64,000 bases of DNA from CAWCDJ01 sp963796675 (GTDB lineage Bacteria > Acidobacteriota > Terriglobia > Bryobacterales > Bryobacteraceae): contig CAWCMS010000002.1 of assembly GCA_963796675.1 (NCBI GenBank), forward strand, positions 186,001 to 250,000, written 5' to 3'. Below the pieces are notes generated by a model. That model was not told where the DNA came from. It did no database searches and saw nothing but the letters and a program-made list of their open reading frames with translations. Below are positions 30,860 through 39,966 of the stretch, piece after piece (position 1 is the first letter of the stretch; each line of letters opens with the position of its first letter). A program made the translations under genes and the position numbers.

Positions 30860-32376
30860 CGCCGATTGCCGGAAGTGTGGCCCTTTCGGCATTGGTGGCG
30901 GCGATCCCCCTGTTCACGCTGCTACTGCTGCTGGGTGTGCTGCGGCGTCCCGCCTGGTTCGCCTCGCTCGCCGGACTGGCGGTTGCGGCCGTGGTCGCCG
31001 CGGCAGTCTACGGGATGCCCGCCGGCAAGCTGATCGCCACCGTCACGTACGGCGCGGCATACGGCCTGTTTCCCATCGGCTGGGTCGTCTTCTCGGCGAT
31101 TCTGCTCTACCGTGTGATTCTGGAAAGCGGCAAGTTCGATCTGCTCAAGGATTCGATCGGCCACCTCACCGACGACGCGCGTTTGCAGGCGCTGCTGATC
31201 GCCTTCGCTTTCGGCGCTTTCATCGAGGGCGCGGCGGGCTTCGGCACTCCGGTGGCGGTCGCCGCGGCGATGCTGGCCGGGCTCGGCTTCTCTCCGTTCT
31301 ATGCGGCGGCCATCTGCCTGCTCGCGAATACCGCCCCGGTAGCGTTCGGGTCGATTGGAATCCCCATCACCACGCTGGCGGTGACCACGGGCCTGCCGGT
31401 CGATCGCCTGAGCGCCGGGGTGGGCCGCATCTGCGCTCCGGTTTCGCTGATCGTGCCTGCTTACCTGGTGGTGGTCATGTCGGGTTGGAAGGGCCTCCGC
31501 GAGGTGCTCCCCGCCGCTGCGGCCTGCGGCGTAGCCTTCGCCGGCACCCAGTTCCTGATCTCGAACTTCGTAGGCGCGCAGCTGACTGACGTGCTCGCGT
31601 CTCTGGCCGCCATGATCGCCGTGATTGCGGTGATCCGGCGCCCTTCGCGGCCTTCACCGCATAGCCGCGGTGACATCGCCCGAGCCTGGGCGCCGTACGG
31701 CCTGCTGGTGATCTTCGTGCTGCTCTGGGGCTACAAGCCGCTGCAGAAGTGGCTCGATAGCTTCACCGTCATCTTCCACTGGCCGGGACTGGCCACCGCG
31801 CAGCCCTTCAAATTCAGTTGGCTTTCCGCCTCAGGCACGGCTTGCCTGTTCGCCGCGATTCTGGCCGCCATCGTAGCCGGCTTGAAGCCCCGCCAGTTTT
31901 TCGGAGTACTCCGCCACACCACCCGGCAACTGGCGCTCGCGGAATTGACCCTGGCGGCGGTGCTCGCCCTCGCTTTCCTGATGAACTATTCGGGCGCCAC
32001 CGCTACCCTCGGCCTGGCCTTCGCCGCCACCGGCGTGCTCTTTCCGTTTTTCAGCGCGCTGCTCGGGTGGCTTGGCGTTTTCCTGACCGGCAGCGACACC
32101 TCTGCCAACGCACTGTTTGGAAACTTGCAGGTTGTGACCGCCGGGAAGCTGCACATGAATCCAGTGCTGATGGCGGCGACGAACTCGGCGGGTGGCGTGA
32201 TGGGCAAGATGATCAGCCTCACCAGTATCGCGGTGGCTGCGGCCGCGACGTCCATGAAGCGCGAGGACGAGGCGCTGCTCTTCCGGTTCACCCTGAAGCA
32301 CAGCATTCTGCTGGCAACCGTAGTCGGACTGATCGCCATTTTCTACGCGTATGTAGCTCCCGGCTGGGCGCCCTAA
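30856..32376 (+). CDS. lctP: L-lactate permease family transporter
   Basis: ATG 30856 overlaps the upstream stop (ATGA). The 506-residue protein is hydrophobic with about 12-14 membrane helices. The conserved LctP segments are present: AFIEGAAGFGTPVAVAAAML, LLANTAPVAFGSIGIPI, and MNYSGATATLG with FLTGSDTSANALFGNLQ. It imports lactate or glycolate with protons. With the adjacent acyl-CoA ligase it suggests uptake and activation of a carboxylic acid. Confidence 0.9.
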   Translation: MTPIAGSVALSALVAAIPLFTLLLLLGVLRRPAWFASLAGLAVAAVVAAAVYGMPAGKLIATVTYGAAYGLFPIGWVVFSAILLYRVILESGKFDLLKDSIGHLTDDARLQALLIAFAFGAFIEGAAGFGTPVAVAAAMLAGLGFSPFYAAAICLLANTAPVAFGSIGIPITTLAVTTGLPVDRLSAGVGRICAPVSLIVPAYLVVVMSGWKGLREVLPAAAACGVAFAGTQFLISNFVGAQLTDVLASLAAMIAVIAVIRRPSRPSPHSRGDIARAWAPYGLLVIFVLLWGYKPLQKWLDSFTVIFHWPGLATAQPFKFSWLSASGTACLFAAILAAIVAGLKPRQFFGVLRHTTRQLALAELTLAAVLALAFLMNYSGATATLGLAFAATGVLFPFFSALLGWLGVFLTGSDTSANALFGNLQVVTAGKLHMNPVLMAATNSAGGVMGKMISLTSIAVAAAATSMKREDEALLFRFTLKHSILLATVVGLIAIFYAYVAPGWAP

Positions 32377-32382
32377 TGCGCT

Positions 32383-32473
32383 GGTGGGGCGGCCAATCAT
32401 GGCCGCAGCCGCCTTTTCAAGGCGGCTCGACTCGCTGGAAGGCGAGTCGGCGGGCAGAATTGCCCGCCCCACC
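32383..32473. repeat. REP-like composite palindrome between convergent genes
   Basis: The outer arms GGTGGGGC (32383-32390) and GCCCCACC (32466-32473) enclose four small hairpins: GGCCA/TGGCC, GCCGCCTT/AAGGCGGC (32408-32426), GACTCGC/GCGAGTC, and GCGGGCA/TGCCCGC. It may serve as a bidirectional terminator, but its build matches 44306-44375 and suggests a dispersed repeat family. Confidence 0.65.
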
Positions 32474-32474
32474 A

Positions 32475-33242
32475 CTACGTTGCTTGCACGGCCGCCAATG
32501 GAACCGGTACCAGCAGCGTCTTACCGGCCACGGCCGCGAGGCCGTCCAGCATGTCGTCGAAGCGGGACGCCAGCGGCGAGACGGCGCCGATTCCCCACAG
32601 GACCTCGGCATTTGTCCAGGCCGCTTCGCGCGCCGACGCCAAGCTCCATGCCGCCAGCCGGTCTTCGAGATGAGAGACCGAGGGCAGGGGATCGCCGAGC
32701 AGCCGCACCATCAGCTCCTGCTTCGCGGTGTCGATGATCGTGTTGAGCGTCGAGTTCACGCTCGTGTAATCGGCATATTCCGGCGACCTGTGGAGCGGCA
32801 CGATGCCGGTCTGACGGCAGGTGGCGACGATCGCCAGCGGCAGGTCGTGATTGATGTGGGCATTCATTCCGGCGAGAGCGAACTGGATACGCGCGACCGC
32901 GGCGTCGGCGCGGCGATCGAATAGGGCACGCCAGCAGCCGGACGCGCGGCCACCGGAAAGGTATGCGCGCAGGGCGGCGAAGTAGAAATTCGCAAATTGC
33001 ACGTCGAGCGCCGCAAGCCACGTAGTATTGGTGAAGCCGCCGGACGAAGTGCGCGCCGCGACCGCTTGCGTCACCTCCATGTAGAGCCTGTGGAACCATC
33101 GCAGCCCGTCGCCATCGGTAAGGAGCGCATCCATGGACTGCATCCCGGGGAGAACCTCGTCGATGGTACGAGGGGAGGGAATGGCGGCAAGCAGCGCGGC
33201 ATCGTGTGGAAACATTCCGCCATAATCGTACAGTGACGGCAT
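32475..33242 (-). CDS. DUF5995-family protein
   Basis: The start is ATG 33242 (MPSLYDYGG). The 255-residue protein is all-alpha in character and contains the DUF5995-type core 'FALAGMNAHINHDLPLA', with conserved His residues that could bind a metal, preceded by 'WLAALDVQFANFYFAAL'. There is no signal peptide or membrane segment. The function is unknown. Its start overlaps or abuts that of the divergent membrane protein gene. Confidence 0.75.
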   Translation of the reverse strand: MPSLYDYGGMFPHDAALLAAIPSPRTIDEVLPGMQSMDALLTDGDGLRWFHRLYMEVTQAVAARTSSGGFTNTTWLAALDVQFANFYFAALRAYLSGGRASGCWRALFDRRADAAVARIQFALAGMNAHINHDLPLAIVATCRQTGIVPLHRSPEYADYTSVNSTLNTIIDTAKQELMVRLLGDPLPSVSHLEDRLAAWSLASAREAAWTNAEVLWGIGAVSPLASRFDDMLDGLAAVAGKTLLVPVPLAAVQAT

Positions 33243-34144
33243 CGTTGGCAATCCTGCGGGCCGTATTCCGGGCCACCCGCCGGAGCCTGGGCACGTTCGG
33301 CTCGATCACGCTCAACAACTTCTTCCTGTTTGTCGCGCTGGTGGTCTATGGAGCCCTGGTGAGTGGAGTGATGCCTGTCGGCGCGTATCCGTTTCTTGCG
33401 TTGCTCGCGGCGGTGCTTGTCCTGCCGCTTACCTCGGGACCGCTTTCGAAGATTCCGCGCAGCCGGCTGGCTCTCTGGCCGATGGGCCGCGGGCCGGCTC
33501 TTTTCCTCGGCGGCATCACGGCCGGCGCGCGCGGGCTGGCTGCCCTACCGTGGGCCCCGCTGCGGTTCGTGCCGCGCGGCCCCGGACGCCTCGGCCAGTT
33601 GATCCGCGCGAATCTGCGGCAGATGGCGACTGTACTCGATACCTGGGTCGCACTGCTGATCAGCCTGGGCGCCGCGGTCTGGCGGATTTCCGCGCGCCAG
33701 CCCGATCCGGCCGCCTTTCCCGTGCTCTCGATTCTCGTGGCCCTGGCGCTCAGCACATACGCGCAGTGCCTCTTCGGACTCGATTCGCAGTCGGGCCTGA
33801 CGCGGTACCGCCTGCTCCCGATCCACGGCTGGGAGATCCTCGTTGCCAAGGATGCCGCCTACCTGGCAGTCCTTCTTGTGCTGCTGCTGCCGCTGGATAT
33901 TCCAGCAGGACTCACCTTCGGGCTGGTGAGTCTCGCGGTGGGACGCTATCCCGCCGTCCGTGAGCGCCTGGTTGTGGAGCGCTGGCGATTCACCGGCGGA
34001 CGCGTCCGGTTCGGAGTGCTGCAATGCATCCTGGGGATTGCGCTCGCTGCCGGCGAGGGGAGCTACGGCCCCGTCCTTCTGCTTGCGGCGGCCCTGCTGT
34101 ACGCCGCTTCGTACTGGAAACACGACAACGTCGTGCGACAATAA
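33233..34144 (+). CDS. Polytopic membrane protein in the molybdate locus, unknown
   Basis: The start is uncertain: GTG 33233 overlaps the DUF5995 start, and TTG 33245 would not. About 300 residues have six or more hydrophobic segments (ITLNNFFLFVALVVYGALV, YPFLALLAAVLVLPL, LDTWVALLISLGAAVW, VLSILVALALSTYAQC, YLAVLLVLLLPLDIPAGL, PVLLLAAALLYAASY). It resembles a permease subunit, but no family motif is evident. The stop is four bases before modA, so they are probably co-transcribed. Confidence 0.7.
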   Translation: MTASLAILRAVFRATRRSLGTFGSITLNNFFLFVALVVYGALVSGVMPVGAYPFLALLAAVLVLPLTSGPLSKIPRSRLALWPMGRGPALFLGGITAGARGLAALPWAPLRFVPRGPGRLGQLIRANLRQMATVLDTWVALLISLGAAVWRISARQPDPAAFPVLSILVALALSTYAQCLFGLDSQSGLTRYRLLPIHGWEILVAKDAAYLAVLLVLLLPLDIPAGLTFGLVSLAVGRYPAVRERLVVERWRFTGGRVRFGVLQCILGIALAAGEGSYGPVLLLAAALLYAASYWKHDNVVRQ

Positions 34145-34148
34145 CGCC

Positions 34149-34904
34149 ATGCGGATTTGCCGGCTGCTGGTCCTCGGCGCGACCCTCGCCGCCGGATGCG
34201 GCACGGAGCGCGCCGGCCTCACCGTATCCGCCGCCGCCAGCCTGCAGGAGCCGCTGCAGCAGCTTGCCAGGACTTACGAGTCGGCGCACTCCGGCACCAC
34301 CATCGCGCTCAATTTCGGCGGCTCCGGAATGCTCGCGCAGCAGATCGAACAGGGCGCACCCGCGGACGTCTTCCTCGCCGCGGCGCCGCAGCCGATGGAC
34401 CAGGTCGCGCACCAGGGTCTGATCCTCACCGATACCCGACGCGACCTGCTTCGCAACGAAGTCGTCCTGATCGTCCCGCGCAACGCCGCCGGTCCGGGCG
34501 GCTTTCCCGCGCTCGCATCCCCTGGCGTTAAGCTCCTGGCGCTGGGCGACCCCGCGACGGTACCCGCGGGCAGCTATGGACGCGCCACTCTGCAGTCGCT
34601 CGGCCTGTGGGACGCTGTGCAATCGAAGCTTGTGCTGGCGAAGGACGTGCGCCAGGTCCTTACTTACGTCGAAACCGGCAATGCGGATGCCGGCATCGTG
34701 TACGCCACAGACGCCGCGCAATCCGGCAAGGTGAAGGTTGCCGCTGTCGCGCCGTCCGGGAGCCATCCGCCGGTGATCTATCCTGCCGCGGTGCTGCGGC
34801 GGACCTCTCACCCGGCGGCCGCCCGGGCGTTCCTCGACTTTCTCGCCGGCGCTTCGGCGCGCGCAGTTTTTGAACGCGACGGTTTCACCACGGTGACGCC
34901 TTGA
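34149..34904 (+). CDS. modA: Molybdate ABC transporter substrate-binding lipoprotein
   Basis: The start is ATG 34149. The signal sequence ends in the lipobox LAAGC. The mature part shows the ModA pattern: LTVSAAASLQEPL, NFGGSGMLAQQIEQGAPADVFLAA, NEVVLIVPRN, AGSYGRATL and ETGNADAGIVYATDA. The 251-residue length is typical. It captures molybdate or tungstate outside the cytoplasmic membrane. The stop overlaps the start of the transporter gene (TTGA). Confidence 0.92.
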   Translation: MRICRLLVLGATLAAGCGTERAGLTVSAAASLQEPLQQLARTYESAHSGTTIALNFGGSGMLAQQIEQGAPADVFLAAAPQPMDQVAHQGLILTDTRRDLLRNEVVLIVPRNAAGPGGFPALASPGVKLLALGDPATVPAGSYGRATLQSLGLWDAVQSKLVLAKDVRQVLTYVETGNADAGIVYATDAAQSGKVKVAAVAPSGSHPPVIYPAAVLRRTSHPAAARAFLDFLAGASARAVFERDGFTTVTP

Positions 34905-36667
34905 GTCCGCTCTGGATCTCGATCAAGACTTCGCTCGCCGCCACGGCCCTGACGTTCGTCCTCGGGCTGGCGGCGGCCCGCGCGCTGGCGACCTGGCGCG
35001 GGCGAGGGCGTGCGCTGATCGACGGCATCCTCACGCTGCCGCTGGTGCTGCCGCCGACTGTGGTCGGATTCTTCCTGCTGCTGATCTTCGGACGCCGCTC
35101 CTCGCTCGGCCAATTGCTCGAGCAGATCGGCATCACGGTGGCATTCTCCTGGCCCGCCACGGTGATCGCCGCTACGGTAGTCGCCTTCCCGCTGATGTAC
35201 CGCACGGCGCTGGGGGCGTTCGAGCAGGTCAACCCGAATCTGCTGGATGCGGCGCACTCGCTCGGCGCGGGCGAGTGGCGCACGTTCCGCCAGGTATGGC
35301 TGCCGCTCGCGTGGCCCGGAGTTCTGGCGGGTACGGTGCTGGCATTCGCACGCGCGCTCGGCGAGTTCGGCGCCACCCTGATGCTCGCGGGCAACATTCC
35401 CGGACGCACCCAGACCATGCCGATCGCGATCTTTTTCGCGGCCGAGGGCGGCGACCTCCACCGCGCGCTGCTCTGGGTGCTGCTGACGGTTGCGATGTCG
35501 CTGGCTGCCATTGGCGCCCTCAACACGTGGGCGCGCCCGCGCCTGGTCCGCACGTTCGAACCATCGGAACCCGCAGCGGAAGCACCGCTCGGCTTGTCGC
35601 GTCCGGTACAGGCGGAGGCCGGTGCCGGTGGCAGCCTCGAGCTGAACGCCCGCAAGCGCTTCGGCAGCTTCGAATGGGATGCAGCCTTTACGAACGAGGG
35701 CGGCACGCTCGGTTTGCTCGGCGCGTCGGGCTCCGGCAAGAGCATGACACTGCGTGCCATCGCCGGGCTGATCACGCCCGACGAAGGCCGCATCGTGCTC
35801 AACGGGCGTGTGCTCTACGATTCCGCCGCCGGCATCCGGCTCTCACCGGCCGCGCGGCGTGTCGGCATGGTCTTCCAGGACTATGCGCTGTTCCCCCATC
35901 TCACCGTCCGGCAGAACATCGCGTTTGGGATGCGCCCGGGCGGCGCGGTGGTCGAATGGGCGAAACTCGCTCGCGTAGAGGATCTGCTCGATCGCTACCC
36001 CGCGCAGCTTTCCGGCGGACAGCGGCAGCGCGTGGCACTTGCTCGCGCGCTGGCCACGGAGCCCGAGGCCCTGCTGCTCGACGAGCCCTTTTCCGCGCTC
36101 GACCCGCATCTCCGCCGGCAGATGGAGGAACAGCTTCGGGAGATCCTGGCCGGCTATCGCGGCGCCACTATCTTCGTCACGCACGACCGCAATGAGGCGT
36201 TCCGCATCGCCGGCCGGATCGTGCTGCTCGCGCGCGGCCGGGTGGCGGCGGCAGCGCCGAAGCACGAGTTGTTCCAGCGTCCCGAAACTCTGGAGGCCGC
36301 CCGCGTCACCGGCTGCAAGAATCTGGCCGCGACGAAAGCTGCGGGCGCAAACATCGCCCGCGTCGAAGCCTGGCACTGCGAACTCCGTACGGCCGCGCCG
36401 ATCGCCGCGGATACGCGCTACCTCGGCATCCGCGCCCACCACCTGGAATTCGTCGAGAGCGCCGGCGAAAACACGTTCCCCTGCTGGCTGGCGGGCTCGG
36501 TGGAGTCTCCCTTCGAGATCACGCTCTACCTGCGCCTGCATGCGCCTGGCGACCATCCACATCTCGAGGCGGAACTTCCGCTCGAACGCTGGGAGGCGCT
36601 GGCGGCGCGTCCGCAGCCGTGGCTCGTGAAGCTCGACCCCGCGCGCCTGCTGCTGCTCCGCGAGTAG
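34901..36667 (+). CDS. modB-modC: Fused molybdate ABC transporter permease and ATPase (ModB-ModC)
   Basis: The start is TTG 34901, overlapping the modA stop. Residues 1-215 are a ModB permease with five or six helices and the ABC-contact EAA region (LLDAAHSLGAGEWRTFRQVWLP). A linker of about 25 residues follows, then a ModC-type ATPase: Walker A GASGSGKS at 274-281, Q-loop FQDYALFPH, signature LSGGQRQR at 370-377, Walker B LLLDEPFSALD and H-loop VTHD. The C-terminal part (about 480-588) is TOBE-like. The one-chain fusion is less common than separate subunits. Confidence 0.92.
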   Translation: MSPLWISIKTSLAATALTFVLGLAAARALATWRGRGRALIDGILTLPLVLPPTVVGFFLLLIFGRRSSLGQLLEQIGITVAFSWPATVIAATVVAFPLMYRTALGAFEQVNPNLLDAAHSLGAGEWRTFRQVWLPLAWPGVLAGTVLAFARALGEFGATLMLAGNIPGRTQTMPIAIFFAAEGGDLHRALLWVLLTVAMSLAAIGALNTWARPRLVRTFEPSEPAAEAPLGLSRPVQAEAGAGGSLELNARKRFGSFEWDAAFTNEGGTLGLLGASGSGKSMTLRAIAGLITPDEGRIVLNGRVLYDSAAGIRLSPAARRVGMVFQDYALFPHLTVRQNIAFGMRPGGAVVEWAKLARVEDLLDRYPAQLSGGQRQRVALARALATEPEALLLDEPFSALDPHLRRQMEEQLREILAGYRGATIFVTHDRNEAFRIAGRIVLLARGRVAAAAPKHELFQRPETLEAARVTGCKNLAATKAAGANIARVEAWHCELRTAAPIAADTRYLGIRAHHLEFVESAGENTFPCWLAGSVESPFEITLYLRLHAPGDHPHLEAELPLERWEALAARPQPWLVKLDPARLLLLRE

Positions 36668-36672
36668 CGCGG

Positions 36673-39600
36673 CTACCAGTGCAGCTTCAGCACGAGTTCG
36701 AAATCCCGCGGATTGCCGGCGCTCGTGATGGTGCCGAAGGCTGCCGAGCCGAATGATCCGTTCGGATCGTTCAGGGGCGGAGTGTTCGAGACGTTGAACG
36801 CCTCCGCGCGGAATTTGAGCCCCAACTGCTCACGCAGCCGGAAGGTCTTCCCGACCATGATGTCCGCATCCTGCAGTCCCGGACCGCGGACCGGATTGCG
36901 CGAACTGCTTCCCATCGTGAACTGCGGAGCCGCCGTGAAGGCCGCGACGTTGAACCACTCCGAGGCGCTGCGCTGCGCAAACCCGTTCGGATTGCCGATG
37001 CGGTTCGGCCGCTGCGTGCCGAAGCCCAGGCTCGAATTGAGGTTCGTCGCCTGCGAGACCGCGATGGTGTCGCCCGACTGGATCCGTACCATGCCGGCGA
37101 TCTGCCAGCCGGAAACCTTCCAGATGCGCGGAACCTGGTAGACCCAGCCTGCCGAAAACACGTGCGGGATGTCGCCGTTCGAGAGGTCCTTTTCAAGATG
37201 CCGGTTGAAGCTGTCGGCCACCGGGTAGTTCGCTACCGGACCGGTGAAGATGGTGTTGGAGAAGACGCTCGAGGCATCGTCGAGCAGCTTCGACCACGTG
37301 TATGCCATGGTCATCGTGAGTCCCGCGGAAAGACGTCGCTCGAGCTTCGCCTGGAGTGCGTTGTAGGTGGAGTTCCCCACATTATTGCGGAACATCGCGA
37401 CCGTCGTGAACCGCGGATAGGAACGTAAAAGTTGCTGGGCCGTGACGGTCGAGCCACCGAGTGACGACCACGACGGAATCTGGCCGTAGTAGGGGTTAGA
37501 CACACGTGTGAGCAGCGCAGAGCCCGTCGAAAGGTCGCCTACCGGCAACTGGTTCAGGTTCGTATCCGGCACACCCAGCCGCGTGTTCTTCGACCCCAGG
37601 TAACCGACCTCGACATTCCAATTGCTGCCGATCGTGCGCTGTACCGTCAGGTTCCACTGCTGCGAATACCCCGAACCCGTATCGCGCTGGACGCCGAATA
37701 CTCCCTGCCCGAGCCCCGAATTCGCGTTGGGCGCGGTCACCTGCACGTTCGGTCCGTTCGCGAGCAGGAACGCGCCGTTCAGATTGTCCGCCGATTGCAA
37801 CCCGACTGTCTGGACGAAGGGAAATTGCGGCAGTGTGAACGGCGTGGTGATGCCGGTCTGCTCGAACCAGATCATGCCGTAGCCGGCGCGAACCACCCAG
37901 TTTTCCGCCGCCCGAAACGCCAGTCCCAGTCGCGGTCCGAAATCGCAGCATTCCAGTTCGCGAGCGGTATGCGGAAAGTCGAGCACCTGCGTATTCAGGT
38001 TGAAAATGGCGCCCTGGTTGTTGACTTCGGTGGAGGGGAAGTTCAGCGTGTAGCGCGTCCCCAGGCTCAGCGTGAGCCGCGACGAGACTTTCCAATCATC
38101 GGCGGCGAAGAACTCCGCGATGTGCGCCCGCTCTTGCAGCATCTTGTTTTGGATATCCATGCTGAACGCGTTCACCTGCCCGAGCAGCAGTGATGCCACG
38201 GCGTTTCCGCTGCCGGTGACGCCTGTCGCGTTGCTGCCCGTGGTGGTGAATGCGTAGGACCCTGTGGGGTTCGGCGGGTTCAGCACATTGAGCGCTTCGC
38301 GGCGGATATCCGTACCGAACTTCCACGTGTGGCGTCCCCGAATGATGGTGACGGTATCCAGATACTCCGTCACCGAGGTGGTGAAATCGGAGTTCGCCGC
38401 CGAAGTCGGCCCGATCTGCTGGTATCCGCTCAGCGTGAAGATCGGGAGCACCGAGGAAAACGAAGTAGCCGGCACGCCGGGAACCGTGATACCGGCATCC
38501 TGAAGCGACGTCTGGTGCAAGCCGCGCCGGGTGTATCCGAAGCGGGCCTGGTTGAGCACCGAGGGCGAGGGGCTCCAGTCGTACTCCGCCGCCAGTCCGT
38601 CGCCGCGGGTGATGGCGTGTCCGATCACCCCGGAAGAGAGCGTGCCGCTGCCGTCCGGGAGCGGCGTCACCGGGTTATCGTCATCGCGCAGCCAGGAGTA
38701 CCGCGCGAACACGCGATGGCGTTCGCCGAAGTAGCGGTCGATGCGGCCGTCGAACTGGTCCTGATCGTCGGGTTCGGCCGCGGTCCGGACATAGTTATTG
38801 GCGGTGCCCGGAAGGTTCGGAACCGGATAGTGCGACATCACTTCCAGTGCGAGGGCGTCAAAGCGGTTGCCCGGAATCGTGTTGCCGGGGAACGGCGTTC
38901 GCGGTGAAGTGGCCGGGTCGTAAATGGTGTTGGAGAAGATGCCGTTGCGTTGCGCGACGGTCGGCACCGTGCTGAAGCGGGTGATGCCGGTGCGCAGCCG
39001 CGTTCCCTGCCAGTCCGCGAAGAAAAAAGTGCGGTTCTTCTGGATCGGGCCGCCCAGCGTGAAGCCGTACTGGTTGCGGCGGAATTCGGGCTTGGTTCCC
39101 ACCTGCGCGAAGAAGTTCCTGGCGTTGAGCGCCTCATTGCGAAAGAACTCGAACAGTGTGCCGTGGAGGTCGTTGCTCCCCGACTTGGTGTTGACCATGA
39201 TGGTGCCGCCGTTCGAACGTCCGTACTCCGGCGAGTACGAGTTGATGTTCAGGCGGAACTCTTCGATGGCGTCGATGATGGGATAGAACGCCACCTGGCC
39301 GGGCTCGGGCTGCAGCACACTGATGCCGTCATAGGTGTATTCATTGGTGCGCGGCCGGCTGCCGTTGATGCGCGGAAGGATCGATCCGCCGCCCGGCAGC
39401 GCGACTCCCGGCGAGAGCGCCACCAGAGGTATGAAGTTGCGCCCGTCGAGCGGCATGGCGGCGAGCTTGGTCTGGTCGACCGAATAGGCCACGCTACCGC
39501 CGTTGGTCTGTAAGAGCGGCGCTTCCGCCCTCACCGTCACCGCCTGCGACTCTGCGTTGCCCACTTCGAGCCGGACATCGAGCGTTGCGTGGTCGGCCAT

Positions 39601-39879
39601 GCGGATCGTAATGCCCGACTGCCGGTAGGGACGAAAGCCCTTCGCTTCGACCGCCAGCGTGTACTGCCCCGCTGGAAGTCCCAGGAGATGATAGCTGCCG
39701 TCCGCCGACGAAAGTGTCGCGAAGTGCGCTCCGGTGGCGATCTCTTCGGCGCGGACGGCCGCACCGGCGATGCTCCTGCCGGACGGGTCGGAGAGCGATC
39801 CGGATAACTCGGTCCGCACACCCTGCGCCATACAGCTCAATGCACACAACAGTCCCACCCAGGCGATCCGCGGCAGCAT
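36673..39879 (-). CDS. TonB-dependent receptor-like outer-membrane protein (Oar type)
   Basis: The 1068-residue protein has a signal peptide (MLPRIAWVGLLCALSCMAQ). It has a carboxypeptidase-regulatory-like domain (about 22-105, 'LSGSLSDPSGRSIAGAAVRAEE'), a plug (about 120-230, 'LDGRNFIPLVALSPG', 'YTYDGISVLQ') and a long barrel ending FELVLKLHW, a terminal aromatic as expected for BAM insertion. Such receptors are abundant in Acidobacteriota and take up large or scarce ligands. It converges on modBC and is divergent from the XRE-PBP regulator. Confidence 0.9.
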   Translation of the reverse strand: MLPRIAWVGLLCALSCMAQGVRTELSGSLSDPSGRSIAGAAVRAEEIATGAHFATLSSADGSYHLLGLPAGQYTLAVEAKGFRPYRQSGITIRMADHATLDVRLEVGNAESQAVTVRAEAPLLQTNGGSVAYSVDQTKLAAMPLDGRNFIPLVALSPGVALPGGGSILPRINGSRPRTNEYTYDGISVLQPEPGQVAFYPIIDAIEEFRLNINSYSPEYGRSNGGTIMVNTKSGSNDLHGTLFEFFRNEALNARNFFAQVGTKPEFRRNQYGFTLGGPIQKNRTFFFADWQGTRLRTGITRFSTVPTVAQRNGIFSNTIYDPATSPRTPFPGNTIPGNRFDALALEVMSHYPVPNLPGTANNYVRTAAEPDDQDQFDGRIDRYFGERHRVFARYSWLRDDDNPVTPLPDGSGTLSSGVIGHAITRGDGLAAEYDWSPSPSVLNQARFGYTRRGLHQTSLQDAGITVPGVPATSFSSVLPIFTLSGYQQIGPTSAANSDFTTSVTEYLDTVTIIRGRHTWKFGTDIRREALNVLNPPNPTGSYAFTTTGSNATGVTGSGNAVASLLLGQVNAFSMDIQNKMLQERAHIAEFFAADDWKVSSRLTLSLGTRYTLNFPSTEVNNQGAIFNLNTQVLDFPHTARELECCDFGPRLGLAFRAAENWVVRAGYGMIWFEQTGITTPFTLPQFPFVQTVGLQSADNLNGAFLLANGPNVQVTAPNANSGLGQGVFGVQRDTGSGYSQQWNLTVQRTIGSNWNVEVGYLGSKNTRLGVPDTNLNQLPVGDLSTGSALLTRVSNPYYGQIPSWSSLGGSTVTAQQLLRSYPRFTTVAMFRNNVGNSTYNALQAKLERRLSAGLTMTMAYTWSKLLDDASSVFSNTIFTGPVANYPVADSFNRHLEKDLSNGDIPHVFSAGWVYQVPRIWKVSGWQIAGMVRIQSGDTIAVSQATNLNSSLGFGTQRPNRIGNPNGFAQRSASEWFNVAAFTAAPQFTMGSSSRNPVRGPGLQDADIMVGKTFRLREQLGLKFRAEAFNVSNTPPLNDPNGSFGSAAFGTITSAGNPRDFELVLKLHW

Positions 39880-39882
39880 AAT

Positions 39883-39904
39883 AGAGTCCAGTATACAGGA
39901 CTCT
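39883..39904. promoter_or_regulatory. 22-bp near-perfect palindrome, candidate operator
   Basis: Arms AGAGTCC (39883-39889) and GGACTCT (39898-39904) flank a central GTATAC; only two symmetric positions do not pair. It lies in the 87-base gap between the receptor and the divergent XRE-type regulator, the place expected for an autoregulatory operator. Confidence 0.6.
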
Positions 39905-39966
39905 GTCTTGTATCAAAGTCTCCAGGCGGATCGGCCGGCCGTGCTGTGATACCGTTTGGGGGAGTG

